From Theobroma cacao (taxonomy: Eukaryota > Streptophyta > Magnoliopsida > Malvales > Malvaceae): a DNA stretch of 64,000 nucleotides. Below the pieces are notes generated by a model, which saw nothing but the letters and a program-made list of their open reading frames with translations, had not been told where the DNA came from and made no database searches. Positions 1 to 12,654 of the stretch are shown in pieces. Every line of letters begins with the position of its first letter. Within the stretch, counting starts at the first letter, position 1. A program made the position numbers and the translations under genes. The DNA is taken from assembly GCF_000208745.1 (NCBI RefSeq), contig NC_030858.1, positions 30,644,225-30,708,224 of the forward strand. The letters run 5' to 3'.

Positions 1-429
1 AAAAAAAAAAACACCAAAACAAACGAATTAAGCCAAATAAAAGTAAAAACCGAAAAGAGTTGTGAAAAAAAAAGGACAAAAAGATGAAAGAATGAGAAAG
101 TAAAAGAAGAGAGACGGCGGAGAAACCCAAGAAAGGGGAAGATGACCAACAAGCCTTGCTTATACCAACTAAAAAAGGTCAACCGAAGTTTCAATTGAAT
201 GACAGGGCCATGTGTTTCTCCATTAAGCCAACACGTGGAACCAAATTGACCCATTTTGAAATAACTTAATAACAACTCTCAGTTAGGTAAAAATTAGAAC
301 ACCACGTGTCACTTCTAATTACTCTCAATTGTCTTCTCCTCGATATAGTTTTTAATTACAGTAGATTTATTTATTAATTTTTTAAAAAAAATTTGAAATA
401 TAAATATTATTTTTCATGAATTTTAATTA

Positions 430-735
430 TTAAGATGTAAATTTTTTGAATGACGTGATATTATAATTGATGATAATGTGATATGTTAATTTGACATGAT
501 GATATGATTATGTGATATTTTTTATTTTTCATATCAATATCATCATCTTAATGTCATATGTATATAAAATAATAAAGTGATATTTTGATAAATAATAATT
601 AATTAATTGTTAATCATAAAAGCTTAGTTGATTTAAAATAAAAATATAAAAACTTGATTAAACGTAATAAAGAATAATAATTTATTTAAATTTTTTTAAA
701 TAATTTAGAGATTTATTTGAATATTATGTCATAAT
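430..735. repeat. Degenerate Mutator-type foldback MITE, third family member
   Basis: The stretch resembles the two better preserved foldback elements at 29563-30015 and 49859-50346. It shares the middle part with its runs of short ATGT/ACAT words, and the right arm that ends in an AATATTATG-like terminus near 720-735. The left arm is poorly preserved and no target duplication is visible, so the outer limits are approximate. There is no coding potential. Confidence 0.45.
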
Positions 736-899
736 TTAATTTTTTTATATACTAAAGCATAGGCCTACGTTAATATCTTGATATGGAATTGTGAAAAAAC
801 TCTAAAATATTACAAGATTGAATTGGCATAAAAAAATTAAAAGAAAAAAAATCCAAATAAAAACAAAAGAGAGAGACCACCCAAAGTCATATTATCCCT

Positions 900-1425
900 G
901 TTACTGTGAGTGATCTGACCATTTTCCTACTTGAAACATTTGGCTTAAATAACATTACCTTAATAATTGGCGAACATTAGCTACTAGAGATCACAAAAAA
1001 TCATGTTTTCCATCTCTAAGTCAAAAGCCAATCCAGAACCTAGCTGCTTCTTGAACAGAGAAAAAATGCCATTATGAAAATGGCAAGAGAGGAGAGCAGC
1101 CACACGTATTTGGTTCGCACTTGTTGTTTATCAAATTATTAGAGCATTCTTAACACGAAAACAAGAAATAAGCGAAGCATTATCCATTATCAAGGTTTGT
1201 GCATCATTCTAGATAGTAGTAGAGTACCCAGCAAATAAACCAGATCCATGTCTTTACATCTTTTAGAGAATGGAGATTTGAGGAAGAGGTTGAAAATGAC
1301 AAACTCTACACACACTGGTACAGGAAACAAGGATCCCAAAACAAAAATAACGTGCTGGTATTTCCCATAATGTTAGCCAACATCACAATTTCACTACAGG
1401 AATAGATTTAGGAGACTCATGGGTA
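900..1425 (+). promoter_or_regulatory. Displaced upstream region of the SABATH gene
   Basis: This is non-coding DNA that directly adjoined the SABATH gene before the Copia element inserted. The target duplication AAACT is at 1426-1430 and again at 6009-6013, 20 bases before the ATG. By inference the original promoter and part of the 5' UTR are here, now about 4.6 kb from the coding region. I could not fix a TATA box or a start site, so only position supports the call. Confidence 0.35.
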
Positions 1426-1430
1426 AAACT

Positions 1431-1765
1431 TGATATGAAACAAGAGAAAAAATGAAACTGCAGAACAAAGCAAAGGAACAGTATTATCGAACAAGGAACA
1501 GGGATAAAAGCAAGAAAACAGAGTCGATGGAAACAAAGTTGTATTCACATAATAATATCAGCAGTACATACAACACTTGAATATGAGACATACATGTTAA
1601 ACACTTGTAAAAACGCAAGACAAGTGTTTAATGCAAAGCTAACTCAAACATGCAAGCCAAAACATCATACACACGACAGCTAGCATTTTCTAGTTCAAAG
1701 TACAACGAAGTAAATTGAAATTAAAGTCAAAATCAATGTTATTTAAGGCAAGTATTATCTCAACA
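1431..1765 (-). repeat. 3' LTR of the Copia element
   Basis: The 335-bp repeat has TG/CA ends and matches 5663-6008 along its whole length. It lacks the 11-bp duplication around ACAAGTGTTT that lengthens the other LTR. Confidence 0.95.
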
Positions 1766-1774
1766 CTGTTCCAT

Positions 1775-4700
1775 AATCCTTGCATCATAAACATTCTGCT
1801 TGCTTCTTAGGTATTCAAACTTTGGCCTTTGAAGAGTTTTGGTCATAATGTCAGCTAACTGATCGCCAGAACTACATTGTTTAATTACAATATCTTCATT
1901 CCTTTCAACATCTCTAATTGCAGGGAATTTGACTCTTATATGCTTAGTCTTCCCATGAAACACAGGATTTTTGGTAATAGCAATTATTGATTTGTTACCA
2001 ACAAACAAATCAGTAGTTGAATCTTGTACAAAATTCAGTTCATTCAAGACCTTCCTCAACCATATGGCCTGATTTGTAGCTGCATTGGTTGCAACTTTTT
2101 CTGCTTCTGCAGTTGATTATGCTACAATGGTCTGCTTGTGAGAGTTCCGAGAAAAAACACCATTGCCAAAAGAGAAAGAATATCTACAACTGCTTCTGGA
2201 ATCCTTCATGCTCCCTACCCAGTCACTATCAGAATATCCAATCAGCTTTAGCTTCTTCATTCTGCAAAAATAATTTCCACAACTCATATTGCCTTTCACG
2301 TATCTAAGGATACGTTTTGCTGCTATGAGACGAACATCAGTAGGCTGCTGCATGAATCTTGACAGTAGGCTCACTAAATACATCAGCTCTGGTCGAGTGG
2401 AACAGATATACGATAAGCTTCCAATCAGACTTCTGAAACTAGTAGGATCCTTCAGTGGACAAGCTTCATTAGCAGAAATCTTTTGATTCGCAACAAAAGG
2501 AGTAGCAATTGAATTACAATCAATCAGGTGAAACTTTTCCAAGATTTCTTTTTCATAATTTCCTAGATATACAAAAATGCCTTTGTCAGTTTGGAAAAAT
2601 TTGTATTCCAAGGAAATAACTCATCAAACCAAGATCAGACATGTTAAAAGTGCTTCATCATCTCTGACTTGAATTTGTGAATAACATTGTCATCTTTACC
2701 TGTCACCAGTAAATCATCAACATAAAGTGAAATAATTAACTGAGGTTCACCTTTAACCTTGCAAACATACAAGGTTGCTTCATTAGGACTCTTTACAAAT
2801 CCTTGCTTCAACAAATAAGCCTCAATTTTACTGTACCATGAGCGGGGGGTTTGTTTCAAAGCATACAAAGGCTTATGCAATCTGTAGACTTTGTTGGAAT
2901 CTGATTTGAATTGAAATCCTTCAGGTTGCTCAACACAGAGTTCCTCTTGAACTGTACCATTGAAAAAAGCAGAATTCACATATAAGTGAAACACATTTCA
3001 TCCAAATCCAGCAACTAAGGCAAGCAACAATCGAATAGTATCATATCGAGCAACTGGAGAAAGCTGGTCTGTCAACAAGTGACCATGTATGGTTCTTGTT
3101 AATCAAATGCAATTCTTCCTGCATTGCTGATCTTCATTTTCAAATTTTAAGCTTCATTGTATGAATTTGGCTCTATAGAAGCTACAAGATTGATGTCATA
3201 AACTTCTTCTACTGCCCCTAATAGGAAAATCATCAACATTATCTTCATCAGACTCAATCTCAAGCAAGTCATTTTGATTTGCATCAGTTCTTTCATTACT
3301 GGAAAGAAATCAAAGTTACCTGGTTGTTGTAGACCAATTCCGCTTTGAACTTTCATCAAACACAGTGTTTTTACTGACCACAATCTTCTCAGATTCAACC
3401 AAATATACTCTATATCCTTTTGATTAAGACATGTAGCTAATGAAAATACCAGGTTGAGACATGCTCAAGTTTATCTCTTGAGCTTTCTAGTGTTAGATGA
3501 TAACATAAACACCAAAATACTTTCAAATGGTTAACTGCTGGTTTTATTCCATGCCATGCCTCATAAACTGTTATTGCAAATAAGGCACGAGTTGGTAAAA
3601 GATTCAACAAGTATACAGCAGTACTGGCTACCTTTGCCCAAAATCTCTTTAGCAAATCTTTTGCAAACAACAGACATCTCACCATTTCAAGAATAGTTCT
3701 GTTTTTTCTTTCACTAAACCCATTCTGTTGAGGAGAATAAGGTACAGTCAACTGGTGATGAATTCCATGATCATGCAGATTAGTGGTGAACTTTGAAGAA
3801 GTATACTCACCTCTATTATCAGAATGCAGAGTCTTAATTTTTTTTGTCAACTTTAGTCTTGAATTTGACAAAGACATTAAAGACTTTAGACTTGAATTTC
3901 AAGAAATATTTCCAAGCCATCTTGCTATAGTCATCAATGAAACACACAAAGTATATACTGCCATTTAAGGAATCAACACTCATGGGACCTGCAACATCAG
4001 TATGAATTAAATCAAGCTTATTCTTAGCTGTACTAAAACTTGCAATGGGAAAGGACTTCCTGGTTTGTTTTCCAAGCTGACAAGTAACACAAAATGAGGT
4101 CGACACATTCAATTTTGGGAGCTTCTCTACAAGACGACAAGTATTCAACTGATTCAAATAGGCAAAGCTGCAATGGCCGAACCTTTTGTGCCTAAGTGAT
4201 ATACTGTCAGAATCATTAGCAGTAACCTGCACACATATCTCATATATATTCAAGGGGAAAACTTTGTTTTTCATTGGAACAGTCATCATAAACTCACCAG
4301 AAGGATCAAATATAGTGCAAGCATTGTTCTTAAAAAGAAAGGCATATTTGACCAACACTAAACAAATTCTGAGAAGTATCAGGTATTAAGATTACTTCTG
4401 GTACATACCTGAGGTCTGATGATGTTTGAATCTCAATTGTCCCTTTCCCTTTTGCCTAAGTAGACACCATTTCCTATTTTGACTCTGGAACGATAATGAA
4501 TGTCCAAGTCAGAAAACAATGTTGGAATTGGTGTCAAATGATTTGAACAACCACTATCAAGTAGCCATTGTGAGTCATCAGAAGCTTGACCACATGTTGC
4601 CATAAAGGGCTGCTCTTCTACAGTTTCAGCTTTCTCGACTACAGTGGAAGATTTTTCTTGCAACCCAGGTTTGTTTTTACAAACCTTTTAAACATGGCCT

Positions 4701-5560
4701 AGCTGATTGCATGCATTATATTTAACCCCAAGCCTAAACTGGCAATATGCTTCTATATGACTTCTATTTTTACAATGAGGACATATTGGAAATTTCATTC
4801 TCTTGTTTTGAAACTTTCCAATATATACAGTACCTTTACCCTTGTCTTTGGCTTCAAATATGTTCTTCTTTTGTAAGGATTCTACATGAGCCTTTCCCTT
4901 TGATTTTGCAACTAAAGCATTATCAATCTTTTCATCTCTCCTAGCTGTTTTCCCTTGCTCATCAGCTTGCAATGCGCTTGCTAATTCAGTGATTGTGAGT
5001 TGCGAGACATCTTGAGACTGCCCCAAGGAAGAAACAGTAGCATCGAACTTTTTTGGTAAACTGATTAGCACCTTTTCTACCATTTCTACCACTTTAGCAT
5101 CTGTCATATTCTCTCCCATCAGTTGAATTTGGTTGACTAACTTCATCACCAAATCAATTTACTCCTTCACTGACTAATTATCTTTCATTCTCAGAAGTTC
5201 AAATTCTCTTCTGAGATTTTGCAAGCTCATTTGCTTGGTCCTGGTAGACCCTAAGAACTCCTCTTCAAGCTTATTCCAAGCTTTCTTTGCTATTTCACAT
5301 CCCATTATTCTGCTAAAAACATATTTTAACACTACAAAATGAAAGAAGGATAAGGCTCTATAACATTTTGCAATATCTTCTTCATATTACTTTACTTCTG
5401 CTTGTGATGCATTGTCTCTCAACGCTGGTGGTTCATTCTCATTTTCAACCACACTTCAGAGGTTGTCACCTCTTAAAATGGCCTTCATCTTGATGGCTCA
5501 AACTAAATAGTTAGTGCCATCAAAAATTGGTGGAGCTTGGTGAGAAACAGTAGTTGTCAT
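1775..5560 (-). pseudogene. Copia gag-pol polyprotein, broken
   Basis: In reading order on the minus strand, the gag start is near 5560 (MTTTVSHQAPP). The gag body runs to about 4690 and includes a Cys/His zinc-knuckle remnant. The aspartic protease follows with WLLDSGCSNH (4663-4433). Then come the GAG pre-integrase His/Cys region (HKRFGH, CQLGKQ), the integrase core with LDLIHTDVAGP, HSDNRGEY and SPQQNG (4358-3437), the reverse transcriptase with LYVDDLLVTG (2994-2644), and RNase H with YSDSDWVG and LADIMTKTL (2611-1775). The key motifs are recognisable, but the reading frame is cut into at least eight pieces by stops and frameshifts. The element therefore cannot make a working polyprotein. 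It would formerly have supplied reverse transcription and integration. Confidence 0.93.
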
Positions 5561-5647
5561 CTGCATCAGTAAGGATAAATGTGTATAGCTATCGGAGAGA
5601 GTAAAAAGGACTGATTTCTAGCTTTATAGTGGTCAAAAGATTGGTTT

Positions 5648-5662
5648 AAAGCTCTAATACCA
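5648..5662 (-). other. Primer-binding site of the Copia element
   Basis: Read on the minus strand, the 15 bases directly inside the 5' LTR are TGGTATTAGAGCTTT. This is one base away from the usual plant Copia site complementary to initiator methionine tRNA (TGGTATCAGAGC). It confirms the minus orientation. Confidence 0.9.
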
Positions 5663-6008
5663 TGATATGAAACAAGATAAAAAATGAAATTACAGTACAA
5701 AGCAAAGGAACTGTACTATCTAACAAAGGAATAAGGATAAAATCTAGAAAGCAGCGTCGATGGAAACAAAGTTGTCTCCACATAATAACATTAGCATTAA
5801 ATACAACACTTTAATATGAGACATACGTGTTAAACACTTGTAAAAACACAAGACAAGTGTTTGACAAGTGTTTAATGCAAAGCCAACTCAAACATGCAAG
5901 CCAATACATCATACACATGACAGCTTGCATTTGCTAATTCATAGTACAACAAAGCAAACTGAATTAAAGTCAAAATACATATTATTTAAGGCAAGTATTA
6001 TCTCAACA
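5663..6008 (-). repeat. 5' LTR of the Copia element
   Basis: The 346-bp repeat is the partner of 1431-1765. It is longer by an 11-bp tandem duplication near 5860. Its outer edge abuts the target duplication AAACT and the SABATH leader. Confidence 0.95.
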
Positions 6009-6032
6009 AAACTGAAGACGACGGCAGAAAGA

Positions 6033-7602
6033 ATGGCTATGGCAGATATTACTGTTCTTTGCATGAATGCGGGCGACAAAGAAACTAGCTATGCCGATAA
6101 TTCCGTGTTACAAGTCACTTTCTCTCTTCCAATCTGCAAAATTATTATCCATGCTCTCATGTATTTTTTTTTTTTTTAAATCTGAGACTTATCCCCTTTT
6201 TTATTTCAGAAAACAATACTATTGAAGACGAGGCCAATCCTACAGCATACCATCAGAGACATGTTGAGCAAGCTTCTTCCAGTTACTTGTATTAAGGTGG
6301 CAGACTTGGGTTGTGCTTCAGGTCCCATCACCTTCTTCACCATATCTCAAATTATTGACACCATCACCGGGATATGCCAACATGCACACTGCAAATCACC
6401 AGAGTTTCAAGTGTTTCTGAATGATCTTCCAAGAAACGACTTCAACACTGTTTTTAGGTCTGTTCCTGCTTTTTGTGCTAGGCTTAAGGAAGAGAAGGGA
6501 GACATGATGGGGTCTTGTTTCATATCAGGAATACCAGGTTCCTTTTATGAAAGACTCTTTCCAAGCGGGAGCTTACACTTTGTACATTCTTCATATGGTG
6601 TTCATTGGCTCTCAAAGGTTAGCATATCTCTTTTTTTAACTAAACGTGATTCCTAAAGTTATAATTCATATATATGTACCTTTGCAATTTTGGGAATGTC
6701 AATGTTTTGGAACATAGATGTTCAAAATGTAGAACCTACCACAGGTTGCCTTCAACTTTAATTTACTTCTACCATAATTTTCTTTCCACTAACATAAATG
6801 GAGGCAATACTATTGTTGTAATTATGTGTATTGCCTCTATTTATGTGATTTTTGTGAGTGTTTTTTAGATCCCAGGAAGGGTTGAAAATAATAAGGGGAA
6901 TATATACATGGCAAAGTCAAGCCCTCCCAGTGTACTCAAAGCTTACTCTGATCAATTTCAAAAGGACTTCTCCAACTTTCTACGCTTACGTTCCGAAGAA
7001 ATAATATGTGGAGGGCGAATGGTTCTTACTATGGTTGGTAGGAGCATTGCAAACCCCACAAGCAAAGATTGTTGTTGCTTATGGGAACTATTAACCAAAT
7101 CACTCTTTGATTTAGTGGCCGAGGTTAGTTTCTTTACATAAACGTATCAATTATCATACTAAATATACATTACATTAATTTCATAAACCACACTCCATTT
7201 GACTAGCAGGGACTCATAGAAGAGTCTGATGTGGACTCATTCAATATGCCTTGCTATAACCCTTGTCAAGAAGAAGTGCTGGAAATCGTTGAAAAGGAAG
7301 GGTCTTTCGATCTTGATAAGCTAGAAAAGTTTGGAGTCAATTGGGATCCTGAAGACGACGTTTGTAATAAAAACTTTGTATTCAACAAGTATAAGAGTGG
7401 GCAAAATGTTGCCAATTGCATAAGAGCTATTACTGAACCCCTGCTTGCTAGTCATTTTGGAGAGACCATAATTCACAATTTGTTCACCAGATATGCACAA
7501 CATGTGGCTGAGCATCTATCCATTGAGAAAACCAAGTTCGTTAATATAGTCATTTCAATGACTAGGAAACAATTGGCCACACCTGATGCTTTAGCTGACT
7601 AA
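6033..7602 (+). CDS. SABATH-family carboxyl methyltransferase (SAMT/JMT-like), 4 exons
   Basis: Exons are 6033-6113, 6210-6617, 6869-7123 and 7210-7602, all with GT-AG introns in phase 0. The predicted protein is 378 aa, the normal family length. SABATH enzymes move a methyl group from S-adenosylmethionine to the carboxyl (or ring nitrogen) of small molecules such as salicylate, jasmonate or xanthines, in the cytosol. Visible motifs are the N-terminal block [14 protein letters not shown] (residues 11-24), Gln27, the SAM-binding [10 protein letters not shown] (57-66), [11 protein letters not shown] (96-106), [10 protein letters not shown] and the substrate-pocket HW (159-160). In the first block the usual MNGGxG reads MNAGDK, so SAM binding could be altered. 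No stop or frameshift is present. The substrate cannot be told from sequence. I chose the first ATG; a second one is two codons downstream. A Copia element sits in the leader 24 bp upstream. Confidence 0.93.
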
Positions 7603-8284
7603 CGATCGAGGGTTGAATTCTAGATATTATATATATATATATAATCTTCCTTATGTTATTGCCTAAGACTTTATGGGCATTTGGCTGTCATTGTGCTGTA
7701 TTTGATTTACGACGAACATTGAGAACTTCAGTTATATTGTTTAATAAAACATATTACATGATTCAATGGTAATAGGAATTTGATTCAGTCCAAAAATGTA
7801 AAAAAAAAAAAATCCGTTCTAGTACAGAATATCTACCAGCAACTTAATTCTGAAAAATTGATGAATTAATGTCAATTGATATATATATATATATATGCAT
7901 GAACGTTTATGCACTCTTAAGTAACAATTGGATATTATTAACCTATAAAATAAAAAATTATCATTATCCATTATTACTAATAAATGAAAATGCACAAGTT
8001 CATGTCATGACAACACGAGCTCCAAAAGGTACAAGAAAATTTTTTAATTTGTCAAGGATATTGTCGACTTTTGCTGGGAAAAATTAATTGATGTTAATCT
8101 AAATGGGAAGAAAAGAAGGACTCGAGAAAGAAAATAAAGAGGAAAGAGAAAGATCAAGAAAGAAGAGAGAAAAAAAGATGGAAGAGGTAAGAGACGGGAG
8201 AGTTTTAGAGGACGAACTAAAATCTCATGTCCCTTTTTTATTCACCAATAAAATATTATCATGTTGCATAATAGAAACTTCTTA
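7603..8284. other. Intergenic, no gene seen
   Basis: This is AT-rich DNA downstream of the methyltransferase gene. It has short TA runs at 7629-7645 and 7880-7896 and a purine-rich stretch at 8103-8200. That stretch gives a Lys/Glu/Arg-rich open frame of 60 codons, which I regard as low complexity and not a gene. Confidence 0.6.
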
Positions 8285-8344
8285 GTTCCATTCCATAAGA
8301 TCAAGAGCTTACCATATTGGACTAGCACATACTTTGACGTCATT

Positions 8345-8505
8345 TGTAATGATTCAAATCCAAGCACTATTTACCCAATAATTTTTTAAACCTAAATCAC
8401 ATAACCCTTAAAAGCTTAAGCTTAGATTTCTAGTAGTGATTAGTTTGAATCATTTTTTAAGTTTTAACAATCACATTCACATCTGATGTGCGATTGGATA
8501 TCATA
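8345..8505 (-). repeat. TRIM 3' LTR, copy A
   Basis: About 160 bp, aligning with 12655-12815 and with the inverted copy at 14153-14312. The hAT element inserted at its outer (minus-strand 5') edge. Confidence 0.75.
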
Positions 8506-8507
8506 AT

Positions 8508-11500
8508 TAGGCCTATCAATATGGGTTGACCCGACCCAATCCTGCTTAGGCCCTTTGGGTTGAAAAAATATGGGGTGGGCCGAGCCAGCCCATTTTTTAT
8601 ATGGGTTGTCAAATCCCTAAGCCCATGGGTCGAGCTGGGCCAGTCCATTTTTTTCAAAAAAAAATTTTTTATTCGTTATCAATAAAATTATACCATAATT
8701 TAATCCATAAATTGAATAATAAAAATTTGTTACAAACAAATAAATTACACCAAACATAAATGAGCAAATACATTACATCAAATATAAATAAAATTTCAAT
8801 CTTTAACACAATTACACAAACTACAATCCCATCAACATAACTACATAAGTACATAATCAAATATTTACGAACTTCAAGACTAATTTATGTTCTTCTCAAT
8901 GTTCATCCTCAATCAAAACATTTGCGTACTGTTTGGACAGCAATGATGTCTCCAAGTCTGAATTATCATCATCTAATATTCATTGTCATAAAAAAATAAT
9001 GAGTTTCAATTTTAACTAAAATTATTAATTTAACAGATAAGATTAAAGACATTTAAATATATAAAACAAACAATACCATCGACAGGTAAAGAAAAGCCAT
9101 GCAACCAATTTTTTGTGCAAACAAACATTTGAATATTTTCATGGCAGAGGGAACTTCTAAACTTGGTGAGAACATGACCACCAATACTAAAAGCAGACTC
9201 TGATGCTACCATAGTAATCGGAATGCTCAATACATCTCGTGCCATAATAGAAAGATCAGGAAAGCGCTTAACATTATCCTTCCAATAATTAAGCACATCC
9301 AAGTCTTCAAACCTTCATAATAAAGCTTTGCCTCATCTAAATAAATATCCAACTCAGACTTTCCAGCAACAGAAATTGTTTCATTTTGAAACATTTTGAA
9401 CTCCTACAATTTTTAAATACATAAACAAAAAAATAATTATCAAAAAATAAATAAAGTAACATAAATTCTCATGTAATAAGATGAAGGAAAGACACAAAAC
9501 TTATACTAAAGATCTTTGATCCTTTGGGTTTAGTTCCCCCTCCGACTTGCTTAGGCAAATTACTCATTGAGTGAGAAGATGTAGTTGACGCACGAGTGTT
9601 GCGTGCATATTCTTCAAAGAGCTCATACAACTTTGTCTTTACATTTTCTAACTTTTCATGACAAGTGGAAGCATCAATCTTAGAATAGCAAAATTTTAAG
9701 AAATCAAGCTTCATCCTTGGGTCAAGAATAACTCCAAATGCAAGCACTACACTATAATCTTTCCAATACTTATCAAATTTCATTTTCATCCTTTGAGACA
9801 TATAACCTCATCTTTATTATGCAAATGCTCATTTAAAATCGATTCAATTTTCCAAACTTACATGAAATACAAGTTGAAAGTTGGATAAGATGAACCAAGT
9901 ATCAAGTTTGTGGTCTCATAAAAGGGCTCCAAGAATTCATAAATTATCATTGCTCTCTCCCATTCCTCATCGGATGGATTATATTTATAAGTTCTATCAA
10001 CAAATTAGAGGCTAACAAAAGCTTTTTGATATTTGATTGCACTTTCAAGCATCAAATATGTTGAATTCCATCTAGTTGACACATCTAAACGCAACCTAAC
10101 ACCCGCATCAATACCAACATGTTGAACACATTCTTTAAATTTTGTCATCCTCTCGTCCGATGCCTTTACATATTTCACACTCTCCATAATTTTAAACAAT
10201 GCTTCATTGACTACTTTCAAGCCCTCTTGAACAATAAGATTTAAGATATGAGCACAACAACGCATATGAAAAAATTCACCATCACAAATCAAGCTATTTT
10301 GCAAATGAAGATGACCTTTCAAGATAGCTTGCATGTTATCATTAGCAAAATTATTATCTAAAGTAAAAGAGAAAACTTTTTATCTATTCCCCATTCTTTC
10401 AAACAATCAAATACAGTAGTAACTAATTCAACTCCAATATGTGGAGGAGGCATACGACAAAAGTTGAGTAACTTGCTATATAACTTCCAATTTTCATTGA
10501 CAAAGTGAGCAATCAAACAAATATAGCCCTTAGAAGTAGATGATGTCCATACATCAGAAGTTAAACAAATTCTATTAGGTACCTTGGCTATGGCTTGTTT
10601 AAGTTTCTCTTTCTCTCTCAAATGAATTCTCTAGACATTAGATACACTAGTGTTTCTAGAAAGCATCACCATATATGGATTTACATACCTAGCCCAAGCT
10701 CTAATCTTATTATATTCAACAAAAGCATAAGGCAAGTCATGCTTAATCATGGCTTCAACAAGCATGTCATGTGAAATCCTAGGATCAAACTTTCTAGCCT
10801 TTACTTTCCCTTCATAATCCATTAGCATTTGATGTGGATTAAAATAGGAAATGAATTTACAAGTGTCAATGTGACGACGCAAATGTAAAGTGCCATAATT
10901 AGAGCCACTAGGTTTAGGGCCAACCTAATACTCTGTTTTACAACAGCTACAAGTTACCTTTTCTACTCTATTTTGCTTTTTGCCTATTTTAGTGAAAAAA
11001 TTCCAAACATTTGAAGTTTCTTTTTTGGCTCTCTTATTCAATTGTTCAGATTCAGATATATGAGATTGAGAGGCAATTTCATCCTCATTCAAAATATTCA
11101 CGTCATCATCCACATTTATACAGTTTTCAACTGATTGATCCATCACCGTTACCTTCAAATAACATAAACATGAATAAAAAATATTAAAAATTTACATAAA
11201 CTGATTGATCCAATTCAAAAGTTGGATTGTAGGCAAAGCTGAATTCATTTATAAAAGAAAAAAAATTATTGAAATTAGAACTATCATATTCATCTTGTAG
11301 ATTTAATTTTATCCATTCTCTAGTGTTAATATATTGTTCATCTTGGAATGACCAAAATTATAATTCATTTAAAGGAAAAAAAGATATCATTTTTCTTTTA
11401 CCTTAATCTGTCATCTTGTTTAGTAAGAGGATTAAACCATTTATGATAAGGGAGATATATCAAGATTTCAAGACTACTACAGGCTGTTTTTGCCATCAAC

Positions 11501-12510
11501 CATGTTAGTGAAACATTGGGTGGAAACATGAACAAAATACTTGAGTTTTACACTAAGCATGATTTCAAGCAGTAACAATAATAAAGTTCAGAACTCTTAC
11601 ACAGAACATCTTAGTTCAATAAAATAACTACTACAAATGCCGATATATTCTTTATCATAATATATGGAAATGTCTAGCAACACATCACAAAAGTTAAACC
11701 ACTTCTAACATTTCTAATTTTCTCTATAAAATTACTGTTAAAAGTTATCAGAGGTTTACTTGGGCTACCAAATGAGAGATTCCAACCTAGCCTAATGACT
11801 GATGAGAGAAGCAAATTTGAGGAGATATGTTACCAACGAAGTTTAGGAGGAATCATCTCCAAAGTTGAAAGAAGATGTCTGCTTTCTAGCAAATCAAAGG
11901 AGGTGGGTCGGGTAAAAGAAAACTCAGAGCACTAGGCAGGACCACAGGAGTGGTGCGATCTACGATTTATGATGGCCAATGGGGATAGGAGTGGGGAGTG
12001 CCAGAGTGGTGATCAGCTGAAGGTGAGAAGTGAGAAATTGGGTGAGGAACCGTCGATGCCGATGGGTGATGGTCGGATGTTGGATGGGAGAAATGAAACT
12101 GAGAGGCGAGACTGCGAAAAGTGAGAAATTGGGCATGCACCGTCGATGCTGATAGGCGATGGTCTGATGTTGGATGCTGGATAAGAGAAATGAAACCGAG
12201 AGGAGAAAAGGCGAGAAGTTGAGAAGCTGTAGAGAGTCATGCGTGATTCACCGTGAAGGAAAGAAACAGGTGGCAGATGGGTCGGGTGGGGTGTTAGACT
12301 TAGCCAGTTAGATGGACTTAGGCGGTTAGGTAGGGTATTTTTTTTGGCCCATAGGGCTGTCCCGCCCTAACTAGGGTCATGCTCTTAATTAACCAGGCTA
12401 GCCCATTTAGGCTCGATTTTAATATGGGCCTAAATTTTCAAGCCCAACCCATTCCATATTTAATAAAAAATGGGCCGACCCAATAGGCTAGGCCCATTTT
12501 GACAGGTCTA
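8508..12510 (-). mobile_element. hAT (Ac-like) DNA transposon, nested in the TRIM
   Basis: The 4003-bp element has imperfect terminal inverted repeats. The left end is TAGGCCTATCAATATGGG and the complement of the right end is TAGACCTGTCAAAATGGG. It is flanked by an 8-bp target duplication, ATCATAAT (8500-8507) and ATCATGAT (12511-12518), with one difference. The subterminal parts are rich in GGCCCA/TGGGCC words. A broken hAT transposase lies on the minus strand inside. The inverted TRIM copy near 14140-14180 shows the same site without an insertion, which confirms the boundaries. Confidence 0.95.
9030..11158 (-). pseudogene. hAT transposase, broken
   Basis: On the minus strand the N-terminal part has a partial BED-type zinc finger (VWNFFTK near 11020, then CSCCKTEY). 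It is followed by HIDTCKFI and AMIKHDLPYAFVEY (10880-10690). The catalytic region starts with RICLTSDVWTS (10580-10540), then CAHILNLIVQEGL and LDVSTRWNSTYLML (10260-10030), then the conserved FDKYWKDY and DPRMKLDFL segment (9780-9700). The C-terminal hAT dimerisation region has YWKDN, IPITMVASESAFSIGG and NWLHGF (9302-9075). Stops and frame changes separate these blocks, so a full-length enzyme is not encoded. The protein formerly cut and moved the element. Confidence 0.92.
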
Positions 12511-12654
12511 ATCATGATCCCACCAACTCAAATCATTGATATGCTCATCAAGGTCACATATTACATTCACAATCAATGCTCATTCTATGGGATCAATATC
12601 TTACCAGTGTAATGTGGAAGCCTACACTGGACTAGCACATACTTTGATACCATT

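Larger units (their letters stand above)
1431..6008 (-). mobile_element. Ty1/copia LTR retrotransposon, decayed
   Basis: A complete but mutated Copia element lies on the minus strand. Both LTRs start TGATATGA and end CTCAACA. They are flanked by a perfect 5-bp duplication, AAACT, at 1426-1430 and 6009-6013. Next to the right (5') LTR is a primer-binding site of the initiator-Met tRNA type. Between the LTRs, on the minus strand, come gag, protease, integrase, reverse transcriptase and RNase H, which is the Copia order. About 35 differences between the LTRs by eye (roughly 10 percent) mean the insertion is old. Frameshifts and stops break the polyprotein throughout. Confidence 0.97.

Noticed and set aside
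8103..8285. Small basic/acidic protein
   Set aside because: The frame is a purine-rich low-complexity run (Lys, Glu, Arg) with nothing else to support it.
12013..12240. Minus-strand ORF of 75 codons with two near-identical halves
   Set aside because: It lies in the duplicated subterminal part of the hAT element. The repeat itself (GTGAGAAATTGGG, CCGTCGATGC) explains the frame.
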